This document shows positions 1 to 7,883 of a DNA stretch of 64,000 nt, piece by piece; position 1 is the stretch's first letter; each line of letters begins with the position of its first letter. The stretch is from Paenibacillus sp. FSL R7-0204 (GTDB taxonomy: Bacteria; Bacillota; Bacilli; Paenibacillales; Paenibacillaceae). A program made the translations under genes and the position numbers. Where the stretch lies: assembly GCF_038002225.1 (NCBI RefSeq), contig NZ_JBBOCA010000001.1, forward strand, positions 5,642,001-5,706,000, written 5' to 3'. The notes beneath the pieces were generated by a model. That model had not been told where the DNA came from. It made no database searches and saw nothing but the letters and a program-made list of their open reading frames with translations.

Positions 1-931
1 GATAGGAGGCATCCAGAATACCAGCCTTAATACCTTTGATAATCCCTGCGGCGATTGCGGCCGATCCCGATACCTCTTCATAGCTGGACGGGTCCTGCAG
101 GACGGTATGCCACAGACCGGAAGCTGCCTGGAGCGAGACCAGGGCATTGACCTGAGCAGTATACGTATCAATCAGAAACCGCCGGAACCCCGGACTAATC
201 GAATCCTGGCAGGCTTCCAGATAATCGACAATACCATACGTGAACCAGGAATTGCCGCGGCACCAGAAGATACTGCCGAAATTATCATTGCGTTCGAAGC
301 TCCAGCCATGGAAGAACAGGCCGGTATGTTTGTCGAACAAATACTTGATATGGAGCAGAATCTGGTGTTCAGCCTCATGCGCCCACTCCGGGCGGTTGAA
401 CTTGCGCCCCGCCTGGTTCAGAAACAGCACCGCCATAAAGAGTGTATCAATCCATAACTGTCCGTTGTGCAGGTGAATGCCGTCCCGGTTGCCAATCGCA
501 GTGACCGTATGCTGGAAACCTCCTTCTTTGGTCTTGGGCAGCTCATGAATGAGCCAATCCGCATGCTCCCGGCATAGCTCCTCCAGTTCGCCGGAGGGCT
601 CAAGCTGATCCAGGAGCAGCACCAAAGGCAGATAAGGAGCTGTTGTATTAATGTTTTTGGAAGGCAGGCCCGTCTCCAGGTTACGGGAAACCCAATTCCG
701 GAAAAATTCCATATAGCGTATATCGCCGTAATAGTTCTGCAGCTTGTAAAGACCGTAAAGACCTACGCCCTGAGGCCAATCCCATTCTTCAATTCCGAAA
801 TCCCGTTGCACAATCCCTACTCTGGTATCGGCCTGAACCACTGTTTTATCCTTTTCATAGTCGCTGCCGCCCAGGTTCATAAGCCTGTCTACTACCAGCC
901 CGATTTTTTGCAGCAAGTTTTCATTTGTCAT
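1..931 (-). CDS. Glycoside hydrolase family 88/105-like (unsaturated rhamnogalacturonyl hydrolase type), 3' end outside window
   Basis: The minus-strand frame stays open from an ATG at 931 to the left edge, so about 310 N-terminal residues are visible and the C-terminus is missing. The start has an AAGGAG ribosome site ten bases upstream. The protein shows the (alpha/alpha)6-barrel pattern of YteR/YesR enzymes: WDWPQGVGLYGLYKL near residue 50, then HNGQLWIDTLFMAVLFLN, then CRGNSWFTYGIVDYLE. Family members hydrate and cleave the unsaturated uronic acid at the end of oligosaccharides released by polysaccharide lyases, usually in the cytoplasm. The GH2 gene directly upstream ends 36 bases before this start, so both are probably one transcript for breaking down a plant-type polysaccharide. 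The exact substrate cannot be read from the sequence. Confidence 0.8.
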   Translation of the reverse strand, partial: MTNENLLQKIGLVVDRLMNLGGSDYEKDKTVVQADTRVGIVQRDFGIEEWDWPQGVGLYGLYKLQNYYGDIRYMEFFRNWVSRNLETGLPSKNINTTAPYLPLVLLLDQLEPSGELEELCREHADWLIHELPKTKEGGFQHTVTAIGNRDGIHLHNGQLWIDTLFMAVLFLNQAGRKFNRPEWAHEAEHQILLHIKYLFDKHTGLFFHGWSFERNDNFGSIFWCRGNSWFTYGIVDYLEACQDSISPGFRRFLIDTYTAQVNALVSLQAASGLWHTVLQDPSSYEEVSGSAAIAAGIIKGIKAGILDASY

Positions 932-966
932 CGATTCATCAGCTCCTTATCATTACATAGGCCCGG

Positions 967-2763
967 TTAAATGGTCCGCAGATGCCACTCACTGTTAATT
1001 TCTTTAATTAACGACAGATCACATTTGGGTGTCCGGTCATAGGCCAACAGGCCGTTAATTTCCTGCTCCACATCCGTTAACTGCGTATAACAATACCCAT
1101 AAATAATCTTGGACGCGTATACCGCCTTCATGATTCTTCCGTATTCCAGAACAAGATCCTCTGCAGATTGTGCACTGGTATATCCCCAGCCATCTTCAGC
1201 GCCAGCCTTATAGCTTATACCACCGAATTCAGTTAACAAGATCGGCTCGCCCCGATGCTCATAACCGTCTGCATACACACTCCGGGCTGATGGCTTGGAA
1301 GCAAGCATCGTATCCTTCGTAGAAAGAATCCTTTTAAATTCCTCATACTTATCGGGCTCATCCGCTCTGCCATGCTGATAATTGTGTACCGCACAAATGT
1401 CAGTCAGCGTCATTTCCCATCCGTCATTCGATATGACTAACCGGGTATTATCCAATGAATGAATCAGACTATACATCGCTACGCTGTGATACTGCTGCTG
1501 CTTATCCGATTTCACCAGCGGAATTCCCCAGCTTTCGTTAAGCGGGACCCAGGCCACAATAGAGGGATGATTGAAGTCACGGTCAATAATCTCAATCCAT
1601 TCTTTAGTTAACCGGGCTACAGCATCATTATTGTAAGAGGCACTCGCCGCACATTCTCCCCACACAAGGAACCCTATCCGGTCTGCCCAGTATAAAAACC
1701 GCGGGTCCTCGACCTTTTGATGCTTACGGCAACCGTTGAACCCTAATTCTTTGGCTAATTCAATATCCTTCCTCAGGTGTTCATCCGTTGGCGCCGTAAG
1801 TAATCCTTCCTGCCAATACCCTTGGTCCAGTACAAGCTTTTGATAATAAGGTTTGTTATTCAGATAGACCATACCATTCTCTGTATGAACCTTCCGCATG
1901 CCGAAATACGACTCTATAGAGTCCACCTCAACCCCGCGATCGTACAGCTTCATTTCCACATCAAACAAATTAGGAGCTTCCGGACTCCATGTCCAGCCGG
2001 CACGGTGAAAGTTTGTGCGAAATATTTTCAACCCAAATAGATCTATCATTCTGCGTGTTATAGGCTGTAACAATCGTATCCGGTCCTGAATAACAGGTAC
2101 TCCGCCAAAAGAAATACGAAGTTCCAAATCTAATTCTTCAGATCCATACCCCTCAGACTTAACCTCTATTCCAACACTCCCTTGATCCAAATCGGGCGTA
2201 AACTTCACCTGCTGAATATGAACAGGGTTTACCGCCTCCAGCCACACGGTCTGCCAAATCCCTGTAGTACGGGTATACCAGATGCTTTCCGGCTGCTCTA
2301 TCCAGAACTGTTTGCCCCGCGGTATCGTCTCATCCGTTGAAGGGTCCTCAACATGAACAGTTACCTGTTCCTCCTGTCCGGTTAAGGCATGTGTAATATC
2401 AAAAGAAAATGAAGTGTGTCCACCCTCATGCATCCCGATATATTGACCATTCACATACACCCAAGCTCTATAATCTACCGCTCCAAAATGTAAAACAACA
2501 CGTTTCGCATACCAGCTTGGATCGAGTGTGAAATTGCGCTTATACCAGACATAGTCATGAAAAGCGGTATCGTGTATTCCGCTGGCAGGGGTTTGAAAAG
2601 CAAAGGGAACTTGAATGGTCTGACTGAAATTTTGGCCTGGATCAAACCATCGCTGTTCAGCTCCCACATTCCTGTCATCAAATTCAAATTGCCAGATTCC
2701 ATTCAAATTAAGCCATGCGTCTCTGACGAACTGCGGACGCGGGTATTCCATCCTATGTGTCAT
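967..2763 (-). CDS. Glycoside hydrolase family 2 (beta-galactosidase/beta-glucuronidase-like)
   Basis: The 598-residue protein has the GH2 layout: N-terminal jelly-roll sugar-binding domain (about 1-180, with LNGIWQFEFDD and VDYRAWVYVNGQYIGMHEGG), an immunoglobulin-like domain (about 180-285) and a TIM barrel. The probable acid/base is Glu410 in the VPLNESWG motif, and the nucleophile is Glu512 in LLTEFGGIS. It lacks the extra C-terminal domains of LacZ, so it is a compact form. No signal peptide is seen, which suggests a cytoplasmic exo-glycosidase. It lies upstream of the GH105 gene on the same strand and diverges from an ArsR-like regulator that probably controls both. The sugar specificity (galactoside, glucuronide or another) is not decided by the sequence. 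Confidence 0.85.
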   Translation of the reverse strand: MTHRMEYPRPQFVRDAWLNLNGIWQFEFDDRNVGAEQRWFDPGQNFSQTIQVPFAFQTPASGIHDTAFHDYVWYKRNFTLDPSWYAKRVVLHFGAVDYRAWVYVNGQYIGMHEGGHTSFSFDITHALTGQEEQVTVHVEDPSTDETIPRGKQFWIEQPESIWYTRTTGIWQTVWLEAVNPVHIQQVKFTPDLDQGSVGIEVKSEGYGSEELDLELRISFGGVPVIQDRIRLLQPITRRMIDLFGLKIFRTNFHRAGWTWSPEAPNLFDVEMKLYDRGVEVDSIESYFGMRKVHTENGMVYLNNKPYYQKLVLDQGYWQEGLLTAPTDEHLRKDIELAKELGFNGCRKHQKVEDPRFLYWADRIGFLVWGECAASASYNNDAVARLTKEWIEIIDRDFNHPSIVAWVPLNESWGIPLVKSDKQQQYHSVAMYSLIHSLDNTRLVISNDGWEMTLTDICAVHNYQHGRADEPDKYEEFKRILSTKDTMLASKPSARSVYADGYEHRGEPILLTEFGGISYKAGAEDGWGYTSAQSAEDLVLEYGRIMKAVYASKIIYGYCYTQLTDVEQEINGLLAYDRTPKCDLSLIKEINSEWHLRTI

Positions 2764-2803
2764 TTAGCTTCAGCTCCCATCTTAGTAGTCCACAACAATA
2801 AAA

Positions 2804-2976
2804 GTTAACTTCTTTGTGGTTTAGATAGTAAATCTCCCCCGCAAGCAAGCAAATACTATCATGATGAAAGCGTTCTTTCAAGGCTCTATCAGCGTTATTC
2901 CTGATTTTCAACTTTGTGGTATACTAAATAAAATCAGCGCTTAACCAGATCGTTTATTGTAAACCAAAAAGTTAAC
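2804..2976. promoter_or_regulatory. Divergent promoter region with duplicated motifs
   Basis: The space between the GH2 gene and the ArsR-like regulator contains CTTTGTGGTTTA (2812-2823) and CTTTGTGGTATA (2912-2923), exactly 100 bp apart in the same orientation. GTTAAC also occurs at 2804 and 2971. The second copy contains a TATACT hexamer that could be the -10 box of the regulator. Paired motifs in a divergent control region suggest operators for the neighbouring regulator, but this is inference. Confidence 0.3.
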
Positions 2977-2990
2977 AATTGGAGGTCCAT

Positions 2991-3908
2991 ATGTTCTTAG
3001 AACTCGATGATCATGGCATTGCTGTTTTGAAGGCATTGGCATCTGACACAAGAGCTTCGATTCTTAGACTATTGTTACATACGCCGCTTACGGTCAGTGA
3101 GCTCGCCACAAAACTTAACTTAAGTAAAGCTATCGTCTCACGCCATATCCGGTTACTGGAGGACGCCAAGATCATCAAGCTCCAGGACAATCTGGAGGCT
3201 ACCGACAGCCGAAAGAAGAATTTCATTGTTGCTGTCGATCATATTGCCCTCAACTTCCCGCAAAAGCTCCATCTTCCTTTTAAAGTCATTACGAATGAAA
3301 TCAAGCTGGGATACTATTCTAATTTTTCAGTCACCCCCACCTGCGGATTAGCCAGCCAGGCAAAAATCATCGGAAAGTTAGACGATCAACGGACCTTCGT
3401 TTCCAATGACCGGATCGAGGCTTCCTTACTTTGGTTTGCGGAGGGCTTCGTTGAATATATGATTCCGAATGATTTCAACCACAATTTCACTGCAGAATTA
3501 CTAGAGTTATCCTTGGAGCTTTCTTCAGAGTTTCCTGGGTCCAACAATAATTGGCCGAGTGATATTGCTTTTTATATCAACGATGTTTTTTTAGGCACCT
3601 GGACGGCTCCGGGGAATTTCTCAGATGTGCGCGGGAAATTAACACCAAACTGGTGGGATAACGAACTAAGCCAGTATGGCCTTTTGAAGCATTTAAGAGT
3701 AACAAAGAAGGATACTGGAATAGACGGTCAAAAAATATCATCGGTCACCCTCGCTGAGCTAAAGATCGAAGACTCCCCCTTCATTAAGCTGAGGATTGGG
3801 ATTGACGGGAATTCTAAAAACAAAGGCGGACTTACCATCTTCGGGGAGCACTTTGGAAATTATCCGCAGAATATTCTGCTTAAACTGTTCTATACGGAAG
3901 CGGAATAA
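2991..3908 (+). CDS. ArsR/HTH-type transcriptional regulator with large C-terminal domain
   Basis: The start is the ATG at 2991, five bases after a GGAGG site; an in-frame TTG at 2979 overlaps that site and is less likely. Residues about 10-80 form a winged helix (ALASDTRASILRLLLHTPLT, then SELATKLNLSKAIVSRHIRL). The remaining 220 residues form a beta-rich domain with GTWTAPGNFSDVRGKLTPNW and LRIGIDGNSKNKGGLTIFG. This architecture is common in regulators next to glycoside hydrolase genes in Paenibacillus-like bacteria. The C-terminal part probably senses a sugar or mediates dimerisation. No metal-binding CxC motif of classical ArsR is seen, so a metal sensor is unlikely. Divergent placement points to control of the GH2/GH105 operon. 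Confidence 0.7.
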   Translation: MFLELDDHGIAVLKALASDTRASILRLLLHTPLTVSELATKLNLSKAIVSRHIRLLEDAKIIKLQDNLEATDSRKKNFIVAVDHIALNFPQKLHLPFKVITNEIKLGYYSNFSVTPTCGLASQAKIIGKLDDQRTFVSNDRIEASLLWFAEGFVEYMIPNDFNHNFTAELLELSLELSSEFPGSNNNWPSDIAFYINDVFLGTWTAPGNFSDVRGKLTPNWWDNELSQYGLLKHLRVTKKDTGIDGQKISSVTLAELKIEDSPFIKLRIGIDGNSKNKGGLTIFGEHFGNYPQNILLKLFYTEAE

Positions 3909-3929
3909 ACCCAACGGGAGGTGCCAGCC

Positions 3930-4187
3930 ATGCAATGGGAAGAGGTTCGTAGGATTTATCCTGATCAATACGTCAAGTTGCAAATCCTTGCATCACATAC
4001 CCAAGGAAACATTAAGTATGTTGATGAAGTCGCACTGATTCGTGCTATTCAGGACCCGCAAGAAGCGACCAAGGAATTGCTGCGATCTAAGGACGGCGTG
4101 ATTGTGTCTCACACTGGAAACGAGGAGTTGAAGGTGGAGATTCGTACCCTTCGCGGATTGCGGGGAGTCGTGCAGCATGAAAATTGA
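3930..4187 (+). CDS. Small conserved protein, partner of a retropepsin-like protease gene
   Basis: The ATG at 3930 follows a GGGAGG site (3916-3921) by eight bases; an upstream GTG at 3921 overlaps that site. The 85-residue protein begins MQWEEVRRIYPDQYVKLQ, ends without a membrane segment and has no catalytic motif that I recognise. In Bacillales I recall similar small proteins encoded directly before clan-AA aspartic protease genes. Here the next frame starts 11 bases before this stop and reads like the beginning of such a protease. Function is unknown. Confidence 0.65.
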   Translation: MQWEEVRRIYPDQYVKLQILASHTQGNIKYVDEVALIRAIQDPQEATKELLRSKDGVIVSHTGNEELKVEIRTLRGLRGVVQHEN

Positions 4188-4263
4188 TTACGTCGATGGC
4201 CTGCTGCAAAACGTCCTTAAGCTTGAACTACAAGGAGAGAGCTCTAACTTTCTATCGATTTAA
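4177..4263 (+). pseudogene. Truncated start of retropepsin-like aspartic protease gene
   Basis: An ATG at 4177, overlapping the end of the previous gene by 11 bases, opens a frame of only 28 residues beginning MKIDYVDGLLQNVLKLEL and stopping at 4261-4263. The opening resembles the N-terminus of small clan-AA aspartic proteases that follow this partner gene elsewhere, but the frame ends before the D-T-G active site could appear. The break coincides with the first bases of the AT-rich block and the stop codon of a convergent nuclease gene. I infer that insertion or deletion of the island removed the rest. Confidence 0.5.
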
Positions 4264-5186
4264 TCATTTGGTTTATTTATGCCATGTTCTTCATGTAATA
4301 CTCCTGCCCTAAAGACTTTAGTTTTATCGTCGATACGGCTATATCTTATATAATTTTTGTTGTCAGGGGACAAGCCTGAACTTTTGAATATCCCGACAAA
4401 TCTGTAACGTTTTATTCCTAAACTATCTCTATAATTTGCAAAAACTGCTCTTTCCTTATTTAACCTGAAGTCATCTTTAATGAGAGCCATTCTTTCGTCT
4501 TCAGTTTGATTTTCTTGTGACTCATCAATATAAGTCCAATCATCAGATAAAAAATTTAACCATCCTCTTGCAGCGGACTTAGCATCTTCATCAACAATAA
4601 CAGATAGCTTTGGACACCAAACCCAAAGTGTATCGGACACTCGGAAACCACTTCTTTGAAACCCTATATAACCCTTATCAAAAACACTGTTGGCTATATC
4701 TGTTATTTGTTTAAACGACACATTATCAAAAATAGAAAGGTATTCTTGCTGTCTGACTTGACTTTGTTCTTCTTCATATGTCAACCACTTTAATTGGGTC
4801 CTAGAAGCTTTGTCTTTAATGATTGTAATGACTTCAATAATTCGTTTATTAATCGCTTCTATTGACTGCGATGCATTAATTCTTAAGCAGATAAAATCAT
4901 TATTTTCATTTTCATTAACTGCGGCAATTATGTCATCCATACGTAATTTGTCTGCTTCTTGATTATTTTTGTGATAAGATTCATCCACTTCTATCGCTAC
5001 CTGGATTTGTGGAAAGTAGAGATCCATTAGAGCATGTCTGCCATCTTTACGCTTTACATATTGTTGACTTACAGGTTTCAACTCCATATTATCAAGTTTA
5101 TGCCAAATCGCATTGATAATATAGTTTTCATAATCCTTTCTCTTAGTTCGTGACAAAGTTTTAACTAAATAATCCCGTTTATCCAT
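4260..5186 (-). CDS. PvuRts1I/AbaSI-like modification-dependent endonuclease (predicted)
   Basis: The 308-residue protein begins MDKRDYLVKTLSRTKRKDYE and carries a PD-(D/E)XK nuclease core at about residues 20-125: Asp55 in ALMDLYFPQ, then Glu66, Asp68 and Glu69 in AIEVDESYH with His72. The C-terminal half (about 165-300) contains GYIGFQRSGFRVSDTLWVW and RYRFVGIFKSS and may be a base-flipping SRA-like reader. Length and layout match PvuRts1I/AbaSI enzymes, which cut DNA near (glucosyl-)hydroxymethylcytosine and so target modified phage DNA. This assignment rests on motif and layout only; another Vsr/DUF559-like nuclease is possible. It is separated from the upstream AAA+ gene by about 180 AT-rich bases, so it may have its own promoter. 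Confidence 0.6.
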   Translation of the reverse strand: MDKRDYLVKTLSRTKRKDYENYIINAIWHKLDNMELKPVSQQYVKRKDGRHALMDLYFPQIQVAIEVDESYHKNNQEADKLRMDDIIAAVNENENNDFICLRINASQSIEAINKRIIEVITIIKDKASRTQLKWLTYEEEQSQVRQQEYLSIFDNVSFKQITDIANSVFDKGYIGFQRSGFRVSDTLWVWCPKLSVIVDEDAKSAARGWLNFLSDDWTYIDESQENQTEDERMALIKDDFRLNKERAVFANYRDSLGIKRYRFVGIFKSSGLSPDNKNYIRYSRIDDKTKVFRAGVLHEEHGINKPND

Positions 5187-5368
5187 TTCCTTGTACCTCC
5201 AGTATCATGCCTATATGTATAAAGGTCTTCCAGTGTTTATTTTAAATTTAGTTTCCGCTGTGTATGAAGGGTATTATTACCGATCTATCTAGTCCAAAGG
5301 TTGATGTAGGAAGTTGTCCTTATTATGCTAAGAATTTTGTTCAAAGCCTATGAGCAGTGATCCCTTCT

Positions 5369-6478
5369 TTAAAATATTTTATCCTGAGGAATATCTTCTT
5401 TAATAATTAACATCAACGATTCTTTAGTAATAGGATCCGACAACCTAGACAGTCTCTTCGATTGATTCAGCGTTATGTCATCAAACAAATTTCGCACAAG
5501 ACGACCATTTGAAAAGTGATCTTTTTTTTCATTCAATTTAATTTGCAACACATTGCGGACTTTTTTAATAGCATCTTCTTGGGCTATATAATCATTTTGA
5601 TTGCACGTGTAATTGAATATTTGCACAAGCTCATCGAGGGAGTAATCACTAAATGAAATAAATGTATTGAATCTTGACTTTAATCCTGGATTGGATTCAA
5701 AGAAATTATCCATTAAATTTGTATATCCAGCTACGATCACAACAAGGTCATCACGATAATCTTCGAGAGCTTTTGTTAACTCAGTAAGGCTTTCTCTCCC
5801 ATAACTATCGCTATGATCATTCTCTGTTATGCTATACGCCTCATCAATAAATAGGACTCCACCTTTTGCACGATTAATTAATCTCTTCACCTTAATTGCT
5901 GTTTGTCCTTGATACTCAGCAATTAAATCAGTCCTGCTCGCTTCAATGAATTGACCTTTACTCAGTAATCCGATAGCTTTGTACATTCTCCCAACAATAC
6001 GAGCCACTGTAGTTTTAGCTGTACCAGGATTTCCAAGAAACGCCATATGTAAAGTTTTGTTAGACTTCTTTAGTCCGTTTTCCTCCCGTAAATGTTGTAC
6101 TTGATTAAAATCAATCAAATCACGAACTTGCTGCTTCACATTTCCAAGACCAACCATTTCATCTAATTGGTTAAGTAACACTTCTAGTGAGACATTGGAC
6201 GAATCTTTTAATTCTTGGAAAATCCCATCAACATTTGATGCTCCAAGATATTTATATAACATCTCAACAATTTTTTCTTGCTTTTGTTCCATGTTGGGTA
6301 AGGATTGTTTCTTAGTTAAGATACCTAAGTTTTTGATTAACTCTAAAACAGCTCTATCATTTTGTTCATCAGTTATTTCTCGAACTAATCGTTCAAAATC
6401 AGATGTTTGTCCCAAGAAAACATCCAACTGTTTAGTTTCTTTAATTAGCTGGTATTTGTAATTTTCTGAAATCATCAT
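5369..6478 (-). CDS. CbxX/CfxQ-type AAA+ ATPase
   Basis: Translation most likely begins at one of two adjacent ATGs (6478 or 6475) that overlap the stop of the upstream gene as ATGATG over TGA, preceded by a GGGG site, so the two are translationally coupled. In the 369-residue protein an N-terminal helical part (1-100) precedes one AAA+ module: Walker A GNPGTAKTT (149-157), Walker B GVLFIDEA (207-214), sensor-1 AGYTN (250-254) and an arginine-finger segment PGLKSRF (264-270). This subclass (rubisco activase CbxX, SpoVK, EccA) remodels proteins. Here, last in an operon with a coiled-coil membrane protein and an HNH-motif membrane protein, it may assemble or activate those partners. Confidence 0.8.
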   Translation of the reverse strand: MMISENYKYQLIKETKQLDVFLGQTSDFERLVREITDEQNDRAVLELIKNLGILTKKQSLPNMEQKQEKIVEMLYKYLGASNVDGIFQELKDSSNVSLEVLLNQLDEMVGLGNVKQQVRDLIDFNQVQHLREENGLKKSNKTLHMAFLGNPGTAKTTVARIVGRMYKAIGLLSKGQFIEASRTDLIAEYQGQTAIKVKRLINRAKGGVLFIDEAYSITENDHSDSYGRESLTELTKALEDYRDDLVVIVAGYTNLMDNFFESNPGLKSRFNTFISFSDYSLDELVQIFNYTCNQNDYIAQEDAIKKVRNVLQIKLNEKKDHFSNGRLVRNLFDDITLNQSKRLSRLSDPITKESLMLIIKEDIPQDKIF

Positions 6479-7872
6479 AAAACCCCACTTATTATAAAAA
6501 CTACTAGAACACACATGATAGTAATACTACTAAATGAGATAACTTGAGTAATCTTCAATGCTTTGGACAAGTTTCTGACCACCAGATTAAGCTCTACAAC
6601 ATCATTTTTTGCCCCTGAGAGTTCAGATTTAAGATATGTAGATATACTATTCGTACTTTCTGCTCGTTGCTCGATTCCAACATTGAGTTTCTTAATATCA
6701 TTTTCAACCTCCATCTTGTTTGTTGTGAATTCGTTAATAGTTGAATCCAGTTTGGCATCAAACTCAGAATAGTTTTGAGCGACTTTTTCAGATAAGATTT
6801 GGATATTATCCTGAATCAATCGTTTCATATCATTGAGCTTCTCTTCATGGATATCAATTTCTTTATTTAGAGTTTCGATGCATGCAGATATACTTTCTGT
6901 TTGTTGCTCCATTCCTACATTGAGTTTCTGAATAGCATCCTTAAAATCCTTCTTGTTTGTTGTGACTTCGTTAGTCATTACATCCAGTTTGGCATCAAAC
7001 TCAGAATTGTTTTGAGCAACTTTTTCAGATAATATCTGGATATTATCCTGAATCAATCGTTTCATTTCATTGAGTTTCTCTTCATGAATATCAATTTCTT
7101 GATTTAGAGTTTTGATGTTAGTCTTATTTTCTGTAATTATTACTTCGATTTTAGATATATTTTCATTTTGATTTGAAACTGCTTGAAATTGTTCAACTTG
7201 AAATTCTTTTAAGTAATTGAAATCATCTTGAAAAACTGAAAGTGAAGATAACAATGATTTCACTTCATCGGTAAGATCGGCTAATGTCAGATCTTGAGCC
7301 TCAACCTTGGTTTCAAATGCTTTAAGTTTACTTTGCATTGTTGAAAGATTACCGAAAATTATATCAACATCAGTTAAGTGTTCAATCTTCTCTATTTTTT
7401 CTTTGAATTTTTTCAAAACTTGGATTACTTGCTTCTGCTGATTAATTATTTGTGTGATCTCATTTTGATTTGTTTGAACGCCTTCAATTCCTTTTAATGC
7501 TTTCGCGTTAGCTTCTTCAGCTGCTTTCAGTGAGATCAAAATTCCATGAATATATTCTTTATCTAATGCGGAAAACGTATCGTAGATAGTATTAAATTCT
7601 TTAATTGTTCTAACAAGAACTTGATTCTGTTTAATCATTTTATCCTGAATATTTTGAGTCAGCCTATTCAGGTCATCCCCCGTTACTTTATAATCAAACA
7701 ACCCAAAAGGTCCCCTTGAACCTGGAACACTAGGTAAAATCTCTTCTTTAGGTATTTTTTCACTAAATTCTTTTAATTTATTTTTCTTTTTATTGAAATC
7801 ATTGGAGCTGTTATTCATAATGGCTATCTGGTTTTTATTTTGATTATGCTTTGTTTCGGTTTTAATTGACAT
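6475..7872 (-). CDS. Tail-anchored coiled-coil protein with 79-residue internal duplication
   Basis: The 465-residue protein is almost entirely predicted coiled coil (heptad-rich from about 60 to 440) and ends in one hydrophobic segment, VISFSSITIMCVLVVFIISG, with only two residues after it. That suggests a C-terminal membrane anchor with the rod in the cytoplasm. Two near-identical 79-residue units both contain IDIHEEKLN and RLIQDNIQILSEKVAQN. The start has GAGGTGATC seven bases upstream. The gene lies 11 bases after the HNH-motif gene and overlaps the AAA+ gene. I recognise no named family; a sensor or scaffold role in a membrane complex is inference. Confidence 0.75.
   Translation of the reverse strand: MSIKTETKHNQNKNQIAIMNNSSNDFNKKKNKLKEFSEKIPKEEILPSVPGSRGPFGLFDYKVTGDDLNRLTQNIQDKMIKQNQVLVRTIKEFNTIYDTFSALDKEYIHGILISLKAAEEANAKALKGIEGVQTNQNEITQIINQQKQVIQVLKKFKEKIEKIEHLTDVDIIFGNLSTMQSKLKAFETKVEAQDLTLADLTDEVKSLLSSLSVFQDDFNYLKEFQVEQFQAVSNQNENISKIEVIITENKTNIKTLNQEIDIHEEKLNEMKRLIQDNIQILSEKVAQNNSEFDAKLDVMTNEVTTNKKDFKDAIQKLNVGMEQQTESISACIETLNKEIDIHEEKLNDMKRLIQDNIQILSEKVAQNYSEFDAKLDSTINEFTTNKMEVENDIKKLNVGIEQRAESTNSISTYLKSELSGAKNDVVELNLVVRNLSKALKITQVISFSSITIMCVLVVFIISGVL
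6646..7117 (-). repeat. Two tandem 237-bp coding repeats
   Basis: Within the coiled-coil gene, two consecutive units with a 237-bp period encode nearly the same 79 residues. The anchor sequence for TLN(Q/K)EIDIHEEKLN is at about 7072-7116 and again at about 6836-6883. The high nucleotide identity points to a recent duplication or to ongoing recombination that could vary rod length. Confidence 0.75.
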
Positions 7873-7883
7873 TTCTGATCACC

